In this document: one piece after another, positions 36,862 through 51,100 of the stretch
How positions within the stretch are numbered: the first letter of the stretch is position 1
Layout of the letters: each line of letters starts with the position of its first letter
Source of the DNA: Calliopsis andreniformis
Lineage: Eukaryota; Arthropoda; Insecta; Hymenoptera; Andrenidae
Direction: 5' to 3'
NCBI RefSeq assembly: GCF_051401765.1
Contig: NC_135067.1
Span: 20,889,501 to 20,953,500 of the forward strand
DNA: 64,000 nucleotides
Program-made: the position numbers and the translations under genes
The notes under the pieces: model-generated
Database searches by the model: none
What the model was told of the DNA's origin: nothing
The model's input: only the letters and a program-made list of their open reading frames with translations

Positions 36862-39800
36862 CGTCGGTTTCGAAAAATCGAGAGGCAATTAATCGACATT
36901 TTTCACGAGTTAGTCCGTTTATACGACATCACTGTATCGACTTCCTCTGCACAGACGTTCGTCAATCAGATAGATCAATGCTGTATCGCGATTAGTAAAA
37001 TAGCTTCTGTCCGAAGACATCGTGTGTCGCTTCGAACGCGAACGAATTAAAGGATTTAAATATCGAGCAGGTCGAGTTGGCGAGAATTTAATTGGTTCGT
37101 CAAAGGAGGATTGCGGACGAATCTCGTTAAACGTCGTAATTGGTGAACTCGAAAGGTGCCAATAACGTTGAACGACAGGAAAAATTCTTCTCTGCTCGAA
37201 AATCGACGAAACTCTCTCGGTCTGCAAGCTCGAGAGGAATCTCGCCGGCCTGCGCGCGGACATTCCTCAATGGCGCGTTTCGATGAATTCATAGTCGAGG
37301 CCCTGCATGCCGATATATTTCCAAGTAGCCTGTATCGATCTTTCCTGATTCGCGAGCGCATCGACAGTACGTCGCAACTATCCCTTTGATCAATTGTTGA
37401 CGGTCGATCGAGTGCAACGCGTGCGTGTCACCGACGCGGCTGCTTTTGGCGCCATTAATGAGCGCAAACGCGTGTGACACATAATGCAATTAATTAGAGG
37501 CCAGGCAGTTCTCAGTCACAATATTCGCGATGTTGCTCGCGTTTTCGCGCGACTGATCTCGTCGATTCCTTCGCCACCGAGCAAACGTGTCTCACGATGG
37601 TTCCGTTTCAGTGGCGTGGTAACGAGAAATGTCGGATTGCAGGTTACTCGGCGAACTCGATGAAACAAGAGCGCACCTGTGACCGTGTAGATTCAGTTAA
37701 ATGCGCGGCTAAGTGCGTCGTTGAAATGCAGAGGACTTTCGCGATATTGGACGCGCAGCTAAAAGCTTTCTGTTAAATAGTGATACGCGGAGCTTTCGAG
37801 TAGATCAAATCCCCTCTATTTATCGTTGCTAGGGCAAGATATGTTTGACATGCAAGTTTTAAGTAGTAAATGGTGTATGATATCTGCCGGTGATGCACTA
37901 TTTAAGTTGAAACTAGAACTATACGTGCGGTTGCCTTCAATCTACGGTTTTCGAGGGTAAAAGTATGTCCTGTCGAGGCACGTTTTGTTTTCACACGTTA
38001 TCTGGTATTTTGTTCGCGGCTCCAAACGGACCCCAATCCACCAGAATTGTTTAGATTTGGTATTCGAGGTTTCCCAGCGCGGCATGTTTCAGAACGTTTA
38101 TACGTTTAGAGTATAACATGTCAGCTCGGGAACGTGTTAACCACTGTTAACGGGAATCAGTACCAACGCACGCGTACCGTCAACTTTATTTAATATAGAA
38201 CGCTATTTTTCTAGCAAATAGCTTAGTCGCGTATTGACTGTGACCGAATGCATTTAATTCGTTATTGTTAGAGAGAATTGGGTCGTTCCCGTGCACTTTA
38301 TAAGTGCATATTGAAAAATAGAGACAAATGTTTTAATTTCTCTGCCTGTATCTCGATAGAAATATCAAGGAAAATATACGTTTATTGAAACGAAATGCCT
38401 TGGCGAGTGAGAATGTTTCTGTACGCTGTCAATTTGCGATAGTTCTCTGTGGCTGCATACTCTACGATATAACGGATACAGTTGATTTTACTGTGGCTAC
38501 ATATACCGTGCATTGCGGAGTACAGCACATAAAGAGATAACTAGACCCGGCCCTTATTGGTAAACCATAATTGGTTGTACTACATACGAGCACTTCAGTT
38601 TCGAGATCGACAATGCCTCGTTGAATGCAGCTTGTGGCTGAACGCACCGCTGCAAGTTAACAATGCTAAAAACAACCGTGCAGAATTATTAGCGACTGCG
38701 TGGATCTTCGGCGAACGGTCAAATAGGGAAGCGTTTCGCGGAAATAACTAACTTAACGATAATTACTATTCGTTCTATGCGAGCGCGGTTTTTATGCGGC
38801 CCGCCTATACGTAATTGATCGAAAATTCGATTCATTAATGGCAGATGCATTAAGAACGTCTTTTCTGTAACTGAACTACGAAATGACCGAGGTTAATAGG
38901 CGTTCAATCTCGAAAAGGGCAATGCATGATCTATCGATAATTTGAATCGGTCACAGAGAGAAGTACTGAACTCCAAGTACATAGTTAAATTAATAAAGCA
39001 TCGATTTGGTCGTGAATAGAATAGTTGAATTGTATGCGATCATTTATTGCGTCTCGATCCGAGATGGTACGTAATCTATAACGTTTCGTCTGATAAAATG
39101 AAATTGCAGCTTGAAACTGCTCTATAGATAGTATCGCGGCTTTATGAGGCTCGCAGTATTTCTCTTTTGTAGAGAAACTTTTTAAATTGCACGCCTTATA
39201 AATTTCATTTGGAATTCCATCAAATTTTTTAGCGCGATTTAAAATCAATTGTTCTTCTGTCTCAGCAACGGTATTTACTGATAACAATAACATGCTGTAA
39301 TCAAACTGTAATAAAGTGAATATTGGTTTAATTCATTATCATGTATATGTATAAACTCTTTCTTCGAGTCTTGTATATCCAGTTATACTAATTAAATGTT
39401 CTATCAGTCGTCATTAATACCTATTTATTCAGTCGTAAGAGCAACGACATCTTTCACAGGGCACACAGAATTCCATTAATCGCGGCCAAGCTCATTAACG
39501 AAGTTATTGAACGATTTTAATTGGTTCTCGCGCAGCAGTTTCGTTTGTTTCTTCAGAGGATTTATCGAGGGCAATAGCTGTCCTCATTTATCATGACGAA
39601 GATTCGAGAACACTGCCACTGAAAGCGCACGAAAGGACAGACTGGTTAGTTTGGACCCCGTGGCCCTTCTTCTCGCTTGATTCGCTTCATCGATCGTTCG
39701 AGAAACAGTTAGTTAACGGAAACGAAATATTGTCGTGTTTTGTTGGGACAGCTCGCCCACAACATATGTACATGTCCACGCACACTGTGCGATTCAAATT

Positions 39801-42800
39801 ATTTCCTGCGTGACAGATTCCTCTGCAATAACGTAATGACGTTTTTCATCGATTTATTGCTAATTGATTACCTTCCACCTCGTTAATTCAACTGCGCGTC
39901 CTTTTATTTGCTTTTCCTGGACAAACAATAAATGAAAAATAGTTGAATAACGATTTCGCTGGCTACCAGGAGGACACTATTTCATCACTGTCTCGATGTC
40001 TTCTTCGTGAATTTTTCTCCGGTCTAGAAAAATTCTGCACAGAAAGCCCCGTGACAAGCCATGAATTAAGAAATAACGTTTTCATAATGGAAACAGAAGC
40101 TCACGACACTAATGACGTTTCGGAGGAGCATTAATATTCATCGAATGCAATTTATCGTTAGATTAATTGCCGCGGGTCCCACCTACGGCCATTATTCATG
40201 TCCGCTCGTTACTGTGTCTTAAGAACATAATTCGCGTGTAATCTCTCGACGATTCGGAGCTTACAAAACGCTCGCCCGACGAGCTCAAAGTGCTCGCGAA
40301 GAACCGAGACGTTTCTACGAAGATTATTTCGCCTTGAATGACTGTAATTCTCGATTCACCAGCATCGTGTACTTCGCGAACATTCAGATCTACTCGTAAA
40401 TCAAGTAATTATTCGTACACTGGGACGTGCTATCCACCCTGAAGAAGTCTACGCGGAAATCATTTTCTGAAGTAGTAACTTCGCTCTGCGCAGGAAGTTT
40501 CGAGTTACATGCACTTCGTGGAAAAGTTGTCAAGTTTTCGGGACCTCTTTCCGGCCCATGTACGCATATCCAAACACGAAACTTCGTGTTTGAGCATAGC
40601 ATACTTGCGTGCACGGTATAGTACTGTGTCGCGTTATGGTTTACTTTCGCTGCAAGCTCCAACTTCCTCTCCCTTCTCTTCTGCTTCGCTTAAGAAGCTA
40701 AGCAACGTAATTAATAGCTGCGACACTATTAACAGTATCGCTCTTGCTATCCCTCGAGCGTGGTGTACAGCGTTCTTTGAGCGCCTTCTTTGTTCGTGCG
40801 TTTCACAAAACTCGTGACTCATAATGTACTTGTAGACGGCGAAATAGCAAAGCACAGTCAGTGAAGGACGGCTGAATAGCAGGCTGCACCGCGGGTGATT
40901 ATCTACAGACTGTACAGAGGACATAAATCACTGAGGCAAGGAGCCGGCACCGAGTGAAAACACAACAGGACCAAGAGAACGCCATTTACATGTTAATTCG
41001 CGTAGTTGCGGCACGTCAAAATTTTCGTCTCCGTCTAGGGACTAAACGGTGAGAATTAAATTCAAGACTGTACTCACATGTTCATTACTTTCACGTACGT
41101 TCATTATTTGCCGACCTTTTTATTTATAGACAATATTACGGACAATGTTACATAACAAAATATAATACTTCTGCTTCACGGTTTTCTCGAATCCTCCACT
41201 CGTCGGAAAATTAAGCATGCTTCGTGGTTTCTTGTCTTCCTTTTTTATAACAATTGTTGGAAAAGAGAGAAGTAGCACTGCACGCGATGCAACATTTAAA
41301 CAACGCTTAAAGGGAAAAAGCTCGAACGATCGTACAGGGAAATTGCGTGCAACAGAAAACGGGGGCGCAATCGCGGCTGCTTTCTTCCCCCGATTCTCGT
41401 GGCTTGAAATGTTCCGCCGGTTTCCGGCATTCGAATAAAATCACCGAAGCGTACCTACTGCAATCGATCGCAGCGTCATCGGCTGCAGGTGGAGAAGGGT
41501 GGCCCACACTTCAGAAAACAATTTTACGGCGCAGATTCCGTGGAGGGCGAAACAAATAGACGCGTGAGAAAAGGGGACCAGGTTAGAGGGCTCACCGTTA
41601 CTTGGTAACTGAGCTACAAAGTTGCCGAGGTAATGTGAGTGCTTGTCCTCTGAGACAAAAAGGTATTCGGTGTCAATGGGTCGAGGTAAACGGTGAACCC
41701 CTTGTTAAATGTTTTCTGTGATACACATCTGTTTTTTCTCCCACGTCTTGGGGTGCAAAGTAAGTAGTAGTCAGTCTGTTGACTAGCCTGGACATCTCAA
41801 TCACTTCAGATTTTTCGGTTAAGTATGTTTCTTCGATCGTTCAGTGTTCAAAGAGCTGGCTGGACTGAAGTAGCCGCTGACCATTTCCCTTTAATGAAAT
41901 ACCAAGTACAAAAAACTATTCGGCGGATTCGTAGTGGTCGGCATGAACATGGAAAGGATGGAATTAAGTTAGAGAGTTTCTACTTTCCTCGAGCGGGCTC
42001 GGAAACAATGAGCAGGCGGTAACGTTTAGAGAGTTTATGAATGAAGCGTTAAAGAGCTGCTACGGGTTTTCTTGTTAAAAGTTTCTTGTGTACTGTTCTC
42101 GGGTACGATTACGAAACCATGCTCCGAGGGGAATGGAATATTTAATTGAAGTATAAAATGGATGGTAGTTGGAATTAACGGGAGTTTGAACCTTTCCCAC
42201 GGACGAAGCGCGAAAAGTAGCTGCTATGCGCGAAATGAATCGGTCAGGAAAATATTTCTGGAGCGATTTCTCGCGGCTGATGTTCTGCAACGTGTACCTT
42301 TTATTCAGGAATTGAATTCTGAAGGGACGATTAAGACGGGAAAATGAGCGGTTAAAAATTAACTTCCGAAGGAGCCGCGGAACAGCTGAATAATTTCTAA
42401 ATAGAAAGGAAAAAGCTGGCTGGTAATTGGCGCGAGGCTCCGTTGATTTTCTTGCTGAATGTTCCGCTGGCAACATTTGCTCCAACTCCTCCTTCTTCAC
42501 ATTTAAGTGCAGCCGGTTCACCACCGCGTCTTACGCGCGCAGTTTCTTGCTCTCCACCCTGTTTTTCCTTTCCGACGAATATGTTCTTTGTTTTTGGATG
42601 GTGCTCCATTCACCTATTCAGGAGCGACCGCCACAGCTCCTTTTCGGCACACGAAAACTAAAGAAGAGGCACGGATTGTTGAAGGGGGCGTCGGAGGTCG
42701 TTAGGAAGTCGACAAATCTCGCAATAATGACACGGCGTGGAATTTTTCACACCTTTCACGATACCTTCGTCAAAGGGAGCTGTGGTAAAAATCGTGGCGA

Positions 42801-44693
42801 CTTATCGATGCGATAAAAATAGCAGCGCAGACAAAAGGTGACGACAAAAACCGCTCGTTTGCCATTATTTCGTTGAAACGAGGGATGCGGGCTTCTTTAT
42901 CGCAACCTGTTTAGAGCACGAAGCGAAATATTGTCCCTATTCACTGTAATGACGCTGCGTGAACTGCAAATGCTTCTAGTAAATTTTCTATTCTTTGATT
43001 ATGGTCAAATATTGGACGCTAAAAAAGGTTTTTATGAAATTGTGATTAATCTATAATATTTCAAATTTTTTGACGAAAATAGCATAGAGTAAATAAAAAT
43101 GGTTATAGAGGCTGAAATTGTCACCCTAAGAATTCTACGACTGAAGTAGATTGAGTCACCAGTGAATGTTAGACACAGACACGCCGCAGCTAGAGGCTAG
43201 GCTTGAGGTGCTAGTAGTATAGTCACGAACTGGTCAGACATGGGTAGAGAGCAAATCCTGAGAATGAATATTAATTCGATGCTTTTACCATTTTTTCCGC
43301 TTTTGTCTACGATTCTACAGACTCTACAGTCTAGACTTTCTCCTGTTTAGATCTTTTTTTTTTCCAAAATCATGTGGAACTCTGTCCGACAAACCTACAC
43401 AGCCAAAAAACAAAAGCAATCATTTTCTCGGATTATCTAGACACATAACCCCATCGGTTCTGTTTTTCCTTCGGGTCGTGACTTTTTTAGGAGAAGAGGG
43501 AAACGAAAGAGAAACGTGAAGACAGATAATGCGGAGCAAAAAGAGGAAGGCAAGGGTAAGGTTGAAAGAAGAGGGTCAAACTCAGGCCGGCACTCGCTGC
43601 CCTATCCAAACCCGCATTGTGCGAGACAGTTGGATATTACAGGCACGTGATATTCCTACCCTTGCCATGCGTACTTTCCTTTCCCACTTTTTCGGTGTCT
43701 CTCTTTGTCCTTCTCATTGACCATCTCATTTTCCCCCCTATGCTCGAAGACGGGTATTAATGGTCTGAGAGAACGAGGAATGTGAGACTCTCGAAAGGTG
43801 CTGTCAAAGGATTGCCCGGACCTTTCCAGGGAATGCCATCTTTGAGAGAAGTAGAACGGTCAGATTGAGGGAGAGTCCCGCCGCTTAGACGAAATTTCAC
43901 CTTGACAAGTTTCTGTCGCGATTAGATAGCGGAATAAATGAACACGCTTACAGAGATAGAGTAATGAGGGAGGATGAAAAATGTTTCGTTGACACAGACA
44001 AGAGGAAGTCCAAGATCGTATCTGCTTTAATTGCGTCGCGTCTCTACACGAAGCCTGTTCCAAATGTAATGAGACTGTTTGTGTTATAGCTGAGATCGTT
44101 AACTCCGGCTGAAAAACAAATGAGCTACTATAATTTTAATGTCTTATTAAGCTATTCGGGCTATGTGTATCTTAAGCAAGGAAAAACTTTTATAAATACT
44201 GTCTCATTATTCTTGAAATAAGCCCCCTAAGAGCGCCAGGGGATAAAGCGGGAAAGGACGTGTATTAAAGAAGAAACGGCCATACAGCCAGTCATAAAAT
44301 GTAAGACGTCGAGGCGTCGTCGTGTTGCAGTTTTTGCTTTCGCGGTATTTTTATGATCGATTCGTCGTAAATGCAGTCAGACAGCGTTAGTCTCCTGTCG
44401 CTCGTATACCTTGCCCTTCCATTTCTCAAATAGTTTCGTTCCTCAAAGACATTCTCCGCACCTATATTCACGCGAACCAGTCGAATTATCTCGTTAAATT
44501 TTTCAGGCTAATGACAGCTCGAGCTGGACATGCGACCGAGGGAATATCAATGCTGGAAACGGGGGCGAAATTTATACGTCCAAGCGGATGGAAGAGCGTG
44601 AATAACGCGCGACGCGTAAAAGCATTTCCACGAATGAAAACGTAAGAGCTAGGAAGTTCTGTGGGCCGGTCTTTCATCGGGGATTTTGAAAAG
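36862..44693. other. Non-coding sequence, no feature seen
   Basis: It holds a CpG-rich stretch (about 36500-37700), a poly-T run near 43350 and a 149-codon minus frame without an ATG at its start (42075-42524). No supported gene is present. Confidence 0.5.
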
Positions 44694-45128
44694 ATGGCAA
44701 AAAGGCAACCAACGAACGCTTCTCGTTCTCTTAAATCTTCCTACAAAGAGCTCTCCGCTTTTCGCTCCACGGTGCCTTTTCAGCCATTCAGGCTGATCGC
44801 AACTCGAAAACTTCTGACACCGTTTAAACACTCCGTGCTAAGGAGCTTAGGTCTTGTAATTTTTGAGAAAGCGCCTCGAGGTTATTTCGCGTCATCGTCT
44901 ACGCTACCCTTGCCAAGTCGAAAGGGAGATAGGATTGCGTTTCAATCGATCACCCCTCCTTTTTTCCATTCGTTTGTACACCCTTTCGTCGTTAAATTCC
45001 TGGAGCCATTAGACGCGAAGTGTCCTTTGCAATTTGAAAAGACGGAAGTCGAGGAAAACGAGGATAGTGAGTTAGAAGAATACCCCCGCAGGAGAAACGG
45101 TCAGACAATTTCTTTGATTTACGGGTAG
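44694..45128 (+). CDS. Unrecognised 144-codon ORF (low confidence)
   Basis: The ATG at 44694 is in a good context (AAGATGG) and opens 144 codons starting MAKRQPTNASRSLKSSYKEL. The first half is basic and Ser-rich. The last part has an acidic patch (EVEENEDSELEEY) followed by RRR. No known family is recognised. A minus-strand ORF (44992-45387) overlaps it. It may be chance. Confidence 0.15.
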   Translation: MAKRQPTNASRSLKSSYKELSAFRSTVPFQPFRLIATRKLLTPFKHSVLRSLGLVIFEKAPRGYFASSSTLPLPSRKGDRIAFQSITPPFFHSFVHPFVVKFLEPLDAKCPLQFEKTEVEENEDSELEEYPRRRNGQTISLIYG

Positions 45129-48100
45129 CTGCTAGATGGAATGAAAATCTGTCGAAACGACGGATGACCGGGTCCATTCGAACGTGCTGCCTCACTTCGC
45201 CGCGAGAGAGATATTGGATTGCCTCACTGTTTTCTTTAAGAGAGCCTCGAAACTCAAGATAAATCAATCGGTTGCGGATATTGCGGCGTCTCGATTTTTC
45301 ACCCTGACGGTTGCGTTCGATTTCGCTCGTCCTCGGCTTCACGGACCAAATGTTACAGGATAAACTTCGCTCCTGCTGCGGGGCCACGATTTATGGTAAT
45401 ACTACCAACCGTTTTGTAATGGTTCGACGCGAGAAAGAGGCGCGCGAAAGTTTAAAATGGACACCGGTCGAAGGTAGCCAACGGTGGGGATGGAAAAGAG
45501 AAAAAGAAGGCTGGAACCAGAATCGTTCGCTGTCTTAAAATGAAACGAGTAAGATATTCGAAGCGAGGATGAGATTTCTCATTTTCTTAAGTACTCGTCG
45601 CGTTGCTCCTCAAAGCGTAACAGTTTGGGAAGAGGCCTTATCGTCAAAGGAGCCGCGTCATCTCCAAGGGACCTTTGCTTGATAATTTACTTAAAATCTG
45701 TCGGTAATGAAGTCTTGCCCCGAAAATTCAGATTTCAATAAGAATATATCTTATCGGTACAGTATCCGCCACTCCCTATATTTCATCGGTCTAGATCCCT
45801 TTTAGCCCTTCTGTGATCCACCCGCAGTTTCGAATCCCAAGGAAAAAGGAGTTCCGTAGGAAGAGCTCCAAATCTCTTCGTTTAGGATTTTTATATTTCC
45901 TCAAGGAACAATTTAGGTAATCTGAGTGGAGGAATTTGCCTTTAAGTGCAGCGAGAAGTGACGAAGAGTTTCATATTTTTCTCGCAAAGCAAAATTAATT
46001 CATCGAGATGAATCCATGATTTAGATTCACGACCATGCTAGTAAGAAGACCTACGAACGAGTGAATATAGAGAATTGATATCAATAGGGTAGTCACGTCG
46101 GCTTATACACAATATCCATAGGTCTACGGGTCGGTCTTACAAATTCTGACGATGGTGGTGCAGCGAAGGGACGATAGGTTGCAAGCTGGGCCAGTACATT
46201 GTTCGGAATTTATAAAATGATATGCAAATCCCGGCAATATCCTCCCGTTCTAGGTCTCGGTCTAGTTCAACCTGTCCTCCCGTTCCTTTCTTCCTTTCGG
46301 CGTCTTTTCTGGTCGATCTCTAAACCTACCTTTCTTCTCCACTCGCGCAATGCCGCGACTTGTTTCTTGCATAATGCATGCTCCTCTCTTATCGATGGTC
46401 TGAGTGGGAGTTCGAGGGCGCCGAGCCGCACAACTCGGAAAGCTGCACTTTTCACGGCGAATAGAGGGGCCGTTTAGACGTCACGGGTCTCTGGCGTTCC
46501 CTCGTTCAGGCACAGACCGAGCACTTTTTCGCGAATGACGAGCACATCAATGTTTCAAATCGTGTTTGGAAATCACGAAGACTGACGTATCCATTTCGTG
46601 CTTTCAATTATTTACGCGACACGCTTCGAGTGCACGGATGCCTACGGTTCCTTTCCATCTTATCGATCTCATTTCACGATTCCATCACTGCCAATTGACG
46701 TTTGCCTCGGATTTTTCGGTCATGTCACGCCAAAACAAAGGGGAAGGAACGACGCGGAATGGATCGAACCGATCGTCAGAATTTTCTGATGCTATTGCAT
46801 TATTGGTTTTCTCGGGATTCTAAATAGCTCCCAGCAAATTTGTCGTTATCGTTCGCGATAACGATAACTCCAACGCAACAATTATTTCGCTCGACAAATC
46901 GAGAGAAAATCCCGATGCTGATCCAGCGGTTTCCCTCGATATCGTCCTCGTGCTCGTTCGTTATCATTTTCGCGAACTACTCGCCGATCGAACCCAAAAA
47001 CGTACTGCGTGATAGCATGGCGGTCGTTGTTCGCAGAATTTGCATATACACGATCTTCAGCGCGATATTGACGATGCCGGAAGACGCCCATAATTGCGAA
47101 GAATGAGACGACGACGTAATGTTCCGAGGCTGGATTCTGTAATATGAGCATCGCACGCAGCTAATTTAATGACATGGTTTACCTATCGTCCTTAACGCGT
47201 GTTCCCTCTCGTCGTTCCGTCTGCACAAGCACGTGGGCCGCATAACGATGCATCGCTAGAAAAGCAGCGTGGAAAACTGTGGTCGTACAGTGGATGCATC
47301 TATTTTTATTTCATCCTGATTTTGCGACTGCTGAAGCGACATTTGAATTACGAAGTTCTATAAATATTGTCTACATTATATCTACTCGGTATCCTAATTC
47401 CTGGATATAATAAGATGTCAATATTACAATTTCCATGTGACAATTCATGTTTCTTTGGTCTGACTGATGTTTAGGATTTTTCTACCACATTTGGCTTCAG
47501 TATTTCTTAGTTTCTCGAATGGCTTAGCATACAAGGTTCAAACATCTGCGTAATGCTATTACCTTGTTCCTGTGTTCAAAAGAACAGGGCGAGAAATGTT
47601 CGAGCAGAGGTGTACAGGTCATACGCGCAAGTTACATTCGAAACGGCACGCGCATCTTGCTGGAGATGGTGCACCGCGTGTCTGAATAGCCCCTGAAATA
47701 TTACAGAGTCGTTTTCTTTTGGAACACGTGCTGCACAGGCACGTACTTGCGACAAAGAAAAAGGGAAGGCCGCTAAAGCCAGCTGTTATACATATTTCTG
47801 CGGGAATAAAAGAAATTCAATGGCAGAGGGACAATTCTCGATAAGAATGATAAATTTCACGCCTGTAATTTATCCTAAATATTTTCTAAGATGTGCTCTG
47901 TCACAGTTAAAATTTCAAGCATCATGTTCCACTGCGTCCCTTTCATAATGAAAATTCGGTATCGACAACATCCTTCCACGAGCAATTTTGCGGGCTAGGA
48001 GCACGACATTCGCTGCTGATTTCGCAAGTGAAGGGAGCGCCATAGTATAATTAGTCAGTGTCATAGCGCGTATTAGCGTTAGTCGAGGCTCGATTATTTC

Positions 48101-51100
48101 AGAGTGTCTCGAAACCGCGTCACGTTCCCTCGAACGTGACCAAAACTTTCGTCTTCGTGTAAATGCTTTCGTTCATTAACTATACATTTGATTACGCATA
48201 CATTGATGTCGCTTCACAGCAAACTTTAGACTTGCCAGGAAGTTTTAGGCTCTTCGACGCTGCGCCTCCTGTTTTGACGTGTTCGATGTAATGAAGTGCA
48301 AACGGGCAATGTGTACTCGTCTAGAAAGCCACTTCCTGTTCCTTCTTCAGCAATATAGGACACTATAATTACTAAACACTTACTTAAGCATATGCTTCCC
48401 GATGTAAGATACTTACCGAGCTGTTTGCGAGTCGTCGAGCTAATTTATTCAGAAAATATACACAGATCGTTTGAATGGTTCATGTTCACCTCTGAGGCAC
48501 AGGCAACTTAATGACCTACATAATAGCTTGAGAATACGCCAGAAGGGTTTCCTAGTGGAAGAATCCGTTTCGACTGTAACTTTACTATTGTTAGTTACGC
48601 CTCGGTAAAGAAATTCTTGCGATCACCGTACTGCTGAATCGTGCACAGTTGGAAGCGTTTAAAGTCTGCGTGTCGTATAAATTAAATTGAAGTTGATATT
48701 GGCCATCGACCGTATTTTTTCACGTCTCCGCGAGCATAAAGGCATCCGTCACACGGATCACCGACGAAAATTTTTATACCTCCGCGAAATGGAGCGGTCA
48801 CAGGTAGACGGTCGACTGCGTTTTGAAGCGCCGCCATCCGATAATCGCGGGCACAGAATGCTAATTGCGATTGGCACGTTCGGTAGGACACGCGAGCGGG
48901 TAGCGTGGTTCGCGATCATCCGTGAACAGTGACGCTCAACCGAAGTTTATTTATATGCGGCACGCTGCGCGGGCAGCTCGTAAATCTCGCGGTGCCGGCG
49001 GGCTAGCGAGTGTTGGGCCAATCAGGATGTAGATGCTGTACACAGATTCCTGTGTTGCAGGAAGAAATTTCGAAATTTCGACCCGCGGCCTGATGGCTCG
49101 CCGATACGTCGCTGCGAATCTACGCGGTGCATGTTTATTGTCGCATAATGCATAGCATTATGTAAATCACTGTTTCGCCGCTTACACTTGTACGCCGTAG
49201 AAATAAACCGGTGCCGGTGCGTGGGCGTAACAATGACTCAGTCAACACACGCGTCTCTGCAGTTGGGTGGCGTGTTTGTTTGGGAAAAAACGCGGAAAAC
49301 TGGACCGCGGTCATAGCGAGCTTCACAATTTGTCGACGGTTCGTTTCAGCTCGAGCATTATTACTAGGAAGAGTAAGTGAAAACGCGTTCATAGAGTTTC
49401 ACGTAGAACAGGAGAGCGACGGACGAGCATTTTTAGTGAACAGACTGTGTCGATTCTGGACGAAATGTGGTCGGATAGATGAAGAGAGTAGAGAAAGGGA
49501 AGTTAACTTACATTTGGTTTAGAGTCAGTATTAGTTTTCCTGTGTTAAATTTGTCGTGGTAAAAAATGCATCGTTAAAGGCTGTGAGAACCATGGATCGA
49601 TGTGAGTTGCTTTGTTCTGTTGGGTCCGAGTGGTTCATCTAATTGTTAATTTTGTCGGGTTACATGATATGGAATGGATTCGTTTGTATAACGATGTTGA
49701 AACATAACAATTAGCGTCCGCTGGAAACGCGAGAGTCGCTAGCTGGAAGCGAAAACAGTTAAGCGTGAAAACTAAATGCGCCACCCAGCCCCCGCGACGG
49801 AATCAAATAGAAATTAGAATACGCAAGTTTATGGTATTTTAATGAACGTGTGGTGTCTGAAGCAGCGTCGGTAGATAATTACCGGTTCACGATTCAACTT
49901 GGTGCACCTGTTTCCAGTAAAGGTTCAATTAAAAGACGACCGAGCGCGGTCTTTCAATTTATACAAATTTCATTATTTTTGTCTCTGGTATGCAGTCGTG
50001 GAGTATATTAGAGGCGGTAGAAGTGTAGAAAGTTGAAGATAATTAGTTCATTACTCGGTTGAATTCAGTCCGTCGAAAATTAAGATAAAATGCATCTGCC
50101 TTAAATGTATGCGCTAATTTATTGCAGTTCTAATAGAGATTCTGCGCTGTTTTGACAATTTCTTTTCGAAACAATTAAAAAATTGTAACTCAAATCCTTC
50201 CTAACATTTTACTTTTTAGTTTAGGAAAATTATCGCATAGGTAATTCAATTATATTTGAGGCAATATTGCAGCAAAGCACTTGTATAATTAATTTCCTCT
50301 ATAAAGATAAATACATCACCAATAATCTGATTATCGGTGGCCAGTGATTAATCCAATCACAACCGAAAGAAGCGACTCAGTCGTTCACGATTAGATCGTG
50401 AATATAACCGACGATACATAATTCTAGCGAACCGAGGAAATGTCATGGGGTCAAAAATGACGGCCCTTAAATTACGAACGATCGCGTGATATCGTTAATC
50501 GTTTATTTACAGTTTGTAAATTGAATATCTCGCGACCTCCCGCGCTAACCGATGACGCGTCAAAACGTCTACGTAATTAATTTCAGCCGTATCCGAGGAT
50601 CGAGGCGGGGTCATTTAAATTTTGAAAATTCATTCGACGTCGAACGTGTTCCGGTTACGCCCGATCACGCGATACTCGCCGCTAATGGAACATACGATCT
50701 GCCGTCAATTAACGCCGATAATACGGTTGCCGACGTCGTGAAAATGATTCTCGAGAAATTATGTTCGCGTCGTGGAAATAATTTCCAGCTCGCAGCCATG
50801 TGTAGCCATACGAATTATCCCTCGGTGACGTCCATAAAGTCACGTTCACATCGAGCATAACGCGAGCAAACGTTTAGACGCGCATGGACCTCTCGCATGC
50901 TGGAGCACGTTTGCTCGACCTATGGCCAGCACGTGGACGTGCGAAAATTGGCGATCTCGTGGCGACAAAAAGCCCGGATACAGAGGGAATATGTACGCGA
51001 GACGGCACATCAACCTACGTACCTCGTAAATTTCGCTTTATGCTCGGTGGACGTACACCCCTTACGAAATATCATGGACTGGGACAGGTCTGTTACCGCT

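Noticed and set aside
42075..42524. 149-codon minus-strand open frame
   Set aside because: It has no ATG at its start, no domain and several overlapping frames; it is probably chance.
48526..48537. 12-base match to miR-137 (GCTTGAGAATAC)
   Set aside because: The seed differs and no pairing arm lies within hairpin distance.
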